This document shows positions 6,324 to 9,830 of a stretch of 9,830 bases of DNA, piece by piece. The notes under the pieces were generated by a model. That model was not told the DNA's origin. It searched no databases and worked only from the letters and a program-made list of their open reading frames with translations. Position numbers and translations under genes: made by a program. Origin of the DNA: Candidatus Omnitrophota bacterium (GTDB taxonomy: Bacteria > Omnitrophota > Gorgyraeia > Gorgyraeales > Gorgyraeaceae); the NCBI GenBank assembly GCA_018817035.1, contig JAHIUV010000099.1, positions 1 through 9,830 of the forward strand. The letters run 5' to 3'. The stretch's first letter is position 1. Each line of letters begins with the position of its first letter.

Positions 6324-7649
6324 ATGGATTATAAATCGGCAGTCAGTTATATAGATTCTTTCATAAATTTCGAAAAAATACCGCGATATAGTTATGCCTC
6401 CAGTTTTCAACTGGAGAGAATGCACGCATTTCTGCGTGAATTAGGAAATCCCCATAAAGACCTAAAGATATTACACATAGCCGGTTCCAAAGGAAAAGGC
6501 TCTGTGTGCGCTATCGCGGCAGCGGTTTTAAAACATGCCGGCTATAGAACCGGATTATATACTTCTCCCCATCTTTTGGACGTAAGGGAGAGGATCAGGG
6601 TGCCGGACCAGGACTCAAAAAGTTTTTCAGGAACTATAAAAAAAGAAGAGTTCATTGAATTAGTAGGCAGGATGAAGCCTGTCGCCGAGAAATTCAGGGA
6701 ACATAAAGAATTAGGCAGGTTGTCTTTCTTTGAGTTTCTTACCGCTGTCGCTTTTATATATTTTAAAGAGAAAAAAGTCGATTACGCTGTGTTGGAAACC
6801 GGGCTTGGCGGAAGACTTGACGCGACCAATGTCACGGGACCGATGGTATGCGGCATTACGGATATAAGCCTGGAACATACTGATAAATTAGGAAATTCCC
6901 TGTCAGCGATCGCCGGGGAAAAAGCAGGAATAATTAAATCTCGATGTGTGGTTGTTTCTGCTTCGCAGCCGGAAGAGGCAGGAGAGGTTATCAGGGATAA
7001 ATGCAAAGAGAAAAAGGTTAAATTACTGGAGGTTGGAAAGGATATAATATATTCTATTCTTGAGGCCTGTCAGGACAGGCAGTTTTTCGATATCAAAGGG
7101 GAGGATTTTTTGTATAAGAAGCTTGAGATAAATTTGAGAGGCAGGCATCAGGTCGAGAACGCGGCTCTTGCTATAGGGATGTTGAGAAATTGCGTGGATC
7201 TTGACGAAAACGCGTTGAGGGCAGGCTTAAAGGGTGTTCAATGGCCGGGTAGATTACAGGTTGTCAAAAAAGAGCCGTATGTTATACTGGATGGAGCCCA
7301 GAACGTAGCCAGCATAAGGACATCTTTATCGTCCATAAAAGAAATTTTCGTTTACAGGAGGATGATCTGCGCCTTTGGCATATCAAGCGATAAAGATATA
7401 AAAGGCGTGTGTGGTGAATTGGACAATGCGGGAAATGTAATAATTTTGACCCGTTCTGTTTTTGCGCGAGCGGCAGATCCGCAAGCCTTAAAAAATAATT
7501 TTTCCAAGGCAACACTTGAAGTAACGGAGAGCGTTGATAAGGCCTTGAGTTTAGCCTTGAGTATCGCGGGAAAAGAAGACCTGATCCTGGTCACCGGTTC
7601 TCTGTATGTTGTCGGAGAGGCGATGAAGTTTTTTAATGTAAAGGTTTAA
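6324..7649 (+). CDS. folC: Dihydrofolate synthase / folylpolyglutamate synthase
   Basis: An ATP-dependent ligase of the Mur family that joins glutamate to dihydropteroate and extends the gamma-glutamyl tail of tetrahydrofolates (441 aa, normal length). Visible motifs are the P-loop HIAGSKGKGSV (54-60; commonly GTNGKGS), YTSPHLLDVRERI, FFEFLTAVAF, VLETGLGGRLDATN (157-169), ISLEHTDKLGNSLSAIAGEKAGIIK, the RGRHQVENAALA loop (272-283), WPGRLQ and ILDGAQN (321-327; DGAHN in most homologues, so the histidine is replaced by glutamine). The C-terminal ligase domain ends VTGSLYVVGEA. ATG 6324 is the natural start by homology, but it has no Shine-Dalgarno: palindrome E1 ends seven bases upstream. The stop codon TAA 7647-7649 forms the first three bases of palindrome E2. 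Whether it has both synthase activities or only one cannot be told from sequence. Confidence 0.95.
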   Translation: MDYKSAVSYIDSFINFEKIPRYSYASSFQLERMHAFLRELGNPHKDLKILHIAGSKGKGSVCAIAAAVLKHAGYRTGLYTSPHLLDVRERIRVPDQDSKSFSGTIKKEEFIELVGRMKPVAEKFREHKELGRLSFFEFLTAVAFIYFKEKKVDYAVLETGLGGRLDATNVTGPMVCGITDISLEHTDKLGNSLSAIAGEKAGIIKSRCVVVSASQPEEAGEVIRDKCKEKKVKLLEVGKDIIYSILEACQDRQFFDIKGEDFLYKKLEINLRGRHQVENAALAIGMLRNCVDLDENALRAGLKGVQWPGRLQVVKKEPYVILDGAQNVASIRTSLSSIKEIFVYRRMICAFGISSDKDIKGVCGELDNAGNVIILTRSVFARAADPQALKNNFSKATLEVTESVDKALSLALSIAGKEDLILVTGSLYVVGEAMKFFNVKV

Positions 7650-7683
7650 CTTCACATTAGTGCAATGCACGAGCGTGAAGTTA
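7647..7683. repeat. Palindromic element E2 (imperfect, 35-bp core) overlapping the folC stop
   Basis: The core 7648-7682 has the same length as E1 and E3, with outer arms TAACTTCAC and GTGAAGTTA identical to E1. Of the 17 core base pairs, 14 are Watson-Crick, one is G-T, and two are mismatched (pairs 9-27 and 12-24). The central base is A rather than T. The TAA opening the element is the stop codon of folC. No T-run follows. Confidence 0.9.
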
Positions 7684-7685
7684 TC

Positions 7686-7777
7686 TTCTCGACTCGCGAA
7701 GTTTACTCTGAGCGCAGTCGAAGGGCTCGCTCGAAGAATATTGTTCGAGCAAAGCGCTGAAGGCGCGAAGTCGAGAA
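7686..7777. repeat. Composite inverted-repeat element between E2 and E3
   Basis: A second palindromic element unrelated to E1-E3. The outer arms are TTCTCGACT at 7686-7694 and AGTCGAGAA at 7769-7777, extended by CGCG on each side after a one-base bulge. An inner hairpin at 7729-7750 has arms GCTCGAA and TTCGAGC, with mostly complementary bases between. The intervening CTGAGCGCAGTCGAAGGG resembles short dispersed repeats of the TGAGCGnAGTCGAAGG kind that I associate with many unrelated bacterial genomes; I could not check this by search. A 67-codon open frame through here (7660-7863) matches no recognisable protein and is judged spurious. Confidence 0.75.
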
Positions 7778-7799
7778 CAGAGACGGAGATCATTATCGC

Positions 7800-7836
7800 T
7801 AACTTCGCATTATTACAATGTATGAATGTGAAGTTA
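7800..7836. repeat. Palindromic element E3 (imperfect, 35-bp core) upstream of mnmE
   Basis: The core 7801-7835 is again 35 bases, starting AACTTCGCATTATTACA and ending GAATGTGAAGTT. Of the 17 pairs, 14 are Watson-Crick, one is G-T (7-29), and two are mismatched (12-24 and 13-23). It shares the preceding GCT and the following AAG with E1. Pairs 10-26, 11-25 and 15-21 differ from E1 on both sides yet still pair. The element ends just where the purine-rich AAGGGGGAG upstream of mnmE begins. Confidence 0.88.
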
Positions 7837-7844
7837 AGGGGGAG
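7836..7844 (+). promoter_or_regulatory. Probable ribosome binding site of mnmE
   Basis: AAGGGGGAG lies 11 bases before ATG 7856, a little farther than usual. An in-frame TAG at 7853-7855 directly before the ATG rules out any longer start. The site abuts palindrome E3, so a hairpin in the mRNA would sit immediately 5' of it. Confidence 0.55.
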
Positions 7845-7855
7845 CGTTTTGTTAG

Positions 7856-9253
7856 ATGAATAAAGTCAGGCTGGATGATACTATTGCGGCGGTTTCTACT
7901 CCTGTCGGGGAGGGGGGAATAGGTATAGTGCGGTTAAGCGGAAGGGACGCGCTTAAGGTCGCTGATAGGATCTTTCTGTCAAAAGACGGTAAAATGCCAT
8001 CGAGCTTTAGGACATACACAGTCCATTATGGTCATATCGCGGAGAAAAGCACGAAACGCCTTATAGACGAAGTTATCTTGACAGTTATGCGTTCTCCCGG
8101 AAGTTACACAAAAGAAGACGTCGTGGAAATAAATTGCCATAGCGGCATAGCGTCGCTTAGGAGTATTCTGGACCTGGTTTTGAAGAATGGCGCCATGCTT
8201 GCTGAGCCCGGAGAGTTTACGAAGAGGGCTTTTTTGAACGGCAGGATAGACATATCACAGGCAGAGTCAGTGCTGGATATAATAAAGGCAAAGACTGACC
8301 TGAGCCTGAAAGCCGCGTTGAATAATTTAGGGGGGCTTCTTTCAAAAAAGATAGGATATATAAGAAATGAATTAATGGGGGTATTTACGCGGATAGAGGC
8401 ATCAATAGATTTCGCGGAAGAAGAAGACATTGATGCGCTAAGCCCAAAAGACATCCTGAATAGGCTAAAGCGCGCTAAGAAAGAGACGGAAACATTAATA
8501 GCTACTGCCCGTAAGGGTAAAGTCCTGCGTCAGGGCGTAAAGACAGTGATATGCGGGAGTCCTAATGTAGGCAAATCCAGTCTTATGAACGCGCTTCTCA
8601 GGGAATCCAGGTCTATTGTTACGCGTATACCCGGGACTACCACGGATACAATAGAGGAGACTATTAATATTAAAGGTATGCCTGTTGTCCTTGTGGATAC
8701 TGCCGGGATATCCCGCAGTAGGCATCCTGTGGCGAAGCAAGGAATAGAACGCAGTCATTTTTCAATAAAAGAGGCGGATCTAATATTGTTTGTAACGGAT
8801 CATGGCAGGAAGATAGAGAAACGCGACCTGGACATAATAGCTAAGATCAAGGATAAAGAAATAATATTAGTGATAAATAAAAAAGACCTGGCAAAACGCA
8901 TAAATGTTAATGCTATAAAGCGCAAACTTCCGAAAAAGCCCATAGCCTATGTTTCCGCGCTCAATGGATCAGGAATAGGTGACCTTGAAAAGGCTATCCA
9001 GAATATTATATTTAAAGGCAAGGTTACTGCCGCGGACATGATAAGCGTTTCTAATGACAGGCAATTAGAAATACTGAATCGTTCTTTAGAAGCAATAAAA
9101 AAGGCGATATCAGGTTGCGAAGATAGCTTGCCTGCTGATTGTATTGGTGTGGATGTCCGTTCTTCTATTGAAGCTCTCGGGGAGATAACAGGCCAGACTA
9201 TAACCGAGGAAGCCCTTGACAGGATATTTTCAGAGTTTTGCGTGGGAAAGTAA
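7856..9253 (+). CDS. mnmE: tRNA uridine-5-carboxymethylaminomethyl modification GTPase MnmE
   Basis: With MnmG it modifies U34 of certain tRNAs, using GTP, methylene-tetrahydrofolate and glycine or ammonium; cytosolic (465 aa, usual length). The N-terminal folate-binding domain (about 1-120) has DTIAAVSTPVGEGGIGIVRLSG and ends with AEPGEFTKRAFLNGRIDISQAE, followed by the helical domain. The inserted G domain (about 225-390) has G1 GSPNVGKSS (234-242), G2 PGTTTDTIEE, G3 DTAG (281-284) and G4 NKKD (341-344). The protein ends in FCVGK, with the conserved cysteine (462) of the CxGK tail. G1 commonly reads GRPNAGKS in this family, a mild change. Start choice is fixed by the in-frame stop just upstream. 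The gene follows the repeat-filled spacer after folC, and folE begins 15 bases after its stop. MnmG is not in the window. Confidence 0.97.
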   Translation: MNKVRLDDTIAAVSTPVGEGGIGIVRLSGRDALKVADRIFLSKDGKMPSSFRTYTVHYGHIAEKSTKRLIDEVILTVMRSPGSYTKEDVVEINCHSGIASLRSILDLVLKNGAMLAEPGEFTKRAFLNGRIDISQAESVLDIIKAKTDLSLKAALNNLGGLLSKKIGYIRNELMGVFTRIEASIDFAEEEDIDALSPKDILNRLKRAKKETETLIATARKGKVLRQGVKTVICGSPNVGKSSLMNALLRESRSIVTRIPGTTTDTIEETINIKGMPVVLVDTAGISRSRHPVAKQGIERSHFSIKEADLILFVTDHGRKIEKRDLDIIAKIKDKEIILVINKKDLAKRINVNAIKRKLPKKPIAYVSALNGSGIGDLEKAIQNIIFKGKVTAADMISVSNDRQLEILNRSLEAIKKAISGCEDSLPADCIGVDVRSSIEALGEITGQTITEEALDRIFSEFCVGK

Positions 9254-9255
9254 AA

Positions 9256-9262
9256 AAGGAGG
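9256..9262 (+). promoter_or_regulatory. Ribosome binding site supporting the GTG start of folE
   Basis: AAGGAGG lies six bases before GTG 9269. Its strength and spacing support GTG as the true start, and the protein then begins with the expected FolE N-terminal helix. Confidence 0.85.
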
Positions 9263-9268
9263 TTTTAA

Positions 9269-9826
9269 GTGGATAAGGATAAGATAAAAAAAGCAGTAAG
9301 GACTATATTGGAGGCAATAGGCGAAGACCCTGACAGGGCGGATCTTCAAAAGACACCTGACAGGGTAGCGGCTATGTATGAAGAGATATTGAGCGGTATC
9401 TCAGCTGACCCCTCAAGGGAATTAGAGGTGCTTTTATCTGAAAAACATGATGAGATCGTGCTTTTAAAAGGCATACCTTTGTATTCCATATGCGAACATC
9501 ACCTTTTGCCCTTTACGGGAAAGGCGCATATTGCGTACATACCTAAAAACAACAGGGTCACAGGATTGAGCAAACTGGTCAGGGTAGTCGAGGTCCTTTC
9601 AAAGCGCTTGCAGGTGCAGGAAAGGCTTACTACTGAAATAGCCGATGTATTGATGAAAAAACTGAAACCCATGGGCGTAATGGTAATCATAGAAGCGGAA
9701 CACTTATGCATGAGCATGAGAGGGGTTAAAAAGGCAGGCGTGTCAACTGTTACAAGCGCTGTAAGGGGTATCTTTAAAGAGAGTTCGAAAACAAGGGCGG
9801 AAACAATGGCTTTGATAAGAGGGTAA
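9269..9826 (+). CDS. folE: GTP cyclohydrolase I
   Basis: Converts GTP to 7,8-dihydroneopterin triphosphate and formate, the first step toward tetrahydrofolate; the same product can feed queuosine synthesis. It is a cytosolic toroidal homodecamer in known members. At 185 aa it matches the shorter bacterial forms. Zinc ligands are Cys75 and His78 in SICEHHLLPF, plus Cys147 in EHLCMSMRGV; His77 is the catalytic histidine by alignment with E. coli. Other family marks are KTPDRVAAMYEEIL, GKAHIAYIPKNNRVTGLSKL, RLQVQERLTTEIA and TVTSAVRGIF. It starts with GTG behind a strong AAGGAGG and ends at TAA 9824-9826, four bases before the window edge. The small gap to mnmE suggests cotranscription. Its presence near folC suggests local grouping of folate genes; folP, folB and folK are not seen here. 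Confidence 0.97.
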   Translation: MDKDKIKKAVRTILEAIGEDPDRADLQKTPDRVAAMYEEILSGISADPSRELEVLLSEKHDEIVLLKGIPLYSICEHHLLPFTGKAHIAYIPKNNRVTGLSKLVRVVEVLSKRLQVQERLTTEIADVLMKKLKPMGVMVIIEAEHLCMSMRGVKKAGVSTVTSAVRGIFKESSKTRAETMALIRG

Positions 9827-9830
9827 AATA

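Noticed and set aside
6280..7836. CRISPR array made of the 35-bp repeats
   Set aside because: There are only three copies at irregular distances, with genes between them, no uniform spacers and no cas genes.
7660..7863. Small open frame (67 codons) between folC and mnmE
   Set aside because: It runs through three palindromic repeats and overlaps the mnmE start; the peptide is a translation of the repeats and has no ribosome binding site.

Overview
The window is a 9.8 kb stretch of bacterial chromosome with ten protein genes, all on the + strand and mostly a few bases apart or overlapping. Base composition is moderate and looks even across the window. The envelope genes (RND pump, type II secretion/type IV pilus parts) imply a diderm bacterium. 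The gene mix, short intergenic repeats and a divergent second YchF-like protein would fit an uncultured lineage such as Omnitrophota or another PVC-neighbouring phylum. That placement is an impression, not a demonstrated assignment.

Region 1 (1-3600) is an envelope block. It holds the 3' end of an RND-family transporter, an uncharacterised membrane-anchored coiled-coil protein with a small C-terminal beta-rich domain, a GspF/PilC-type inner-membrane protein with a shortened N-terminus, and two prepilin-like proteins resembling GspI/PilV and GspJ/PilW. The last four are tightly coupled (6-base gap, ATGA overlap, 14-base overlap) and probably form one unit that builds a pseudopilus or pilus. 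The ATPase, secretin and major pilin are not in the window.

Region 2 (3627-4631) encodes a YchF/OBG-like P-loop protein that keeps Walker A and the C-terminal TGS domain but has lost or altered the other G motifs.

Region 3 (4647-9826) encodes purH, folC, mnmE and folE. All four touch folate or GTP chemistry: FolE starts pterin synthesis from GTP, FolC makes and polyglutamylates folate, PurH uses 10-formyl-tetrahydrofolate, and MnmE uses GTP and methylene-tetrahydrofolate on tRNA.

The most unusual content is repetitive DNA in region 3. Three 35-bp palindromes of identical length (37 bp with their flanking T and A) lie between purH and folC and, twice, between folC and mnmE. Their arms differ but show compensating changes. 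The two copies after folC bracket a second, unrelated inverted-repeat element. Separately, eleven copies of a heptamer (consensus GRGACAW) sit in frame inside purH, in the linker between its two enzyme domains. No RNA genes, CRISPR arrays, transposase genes, convincing promoters or intrinsic terminators were recognised.
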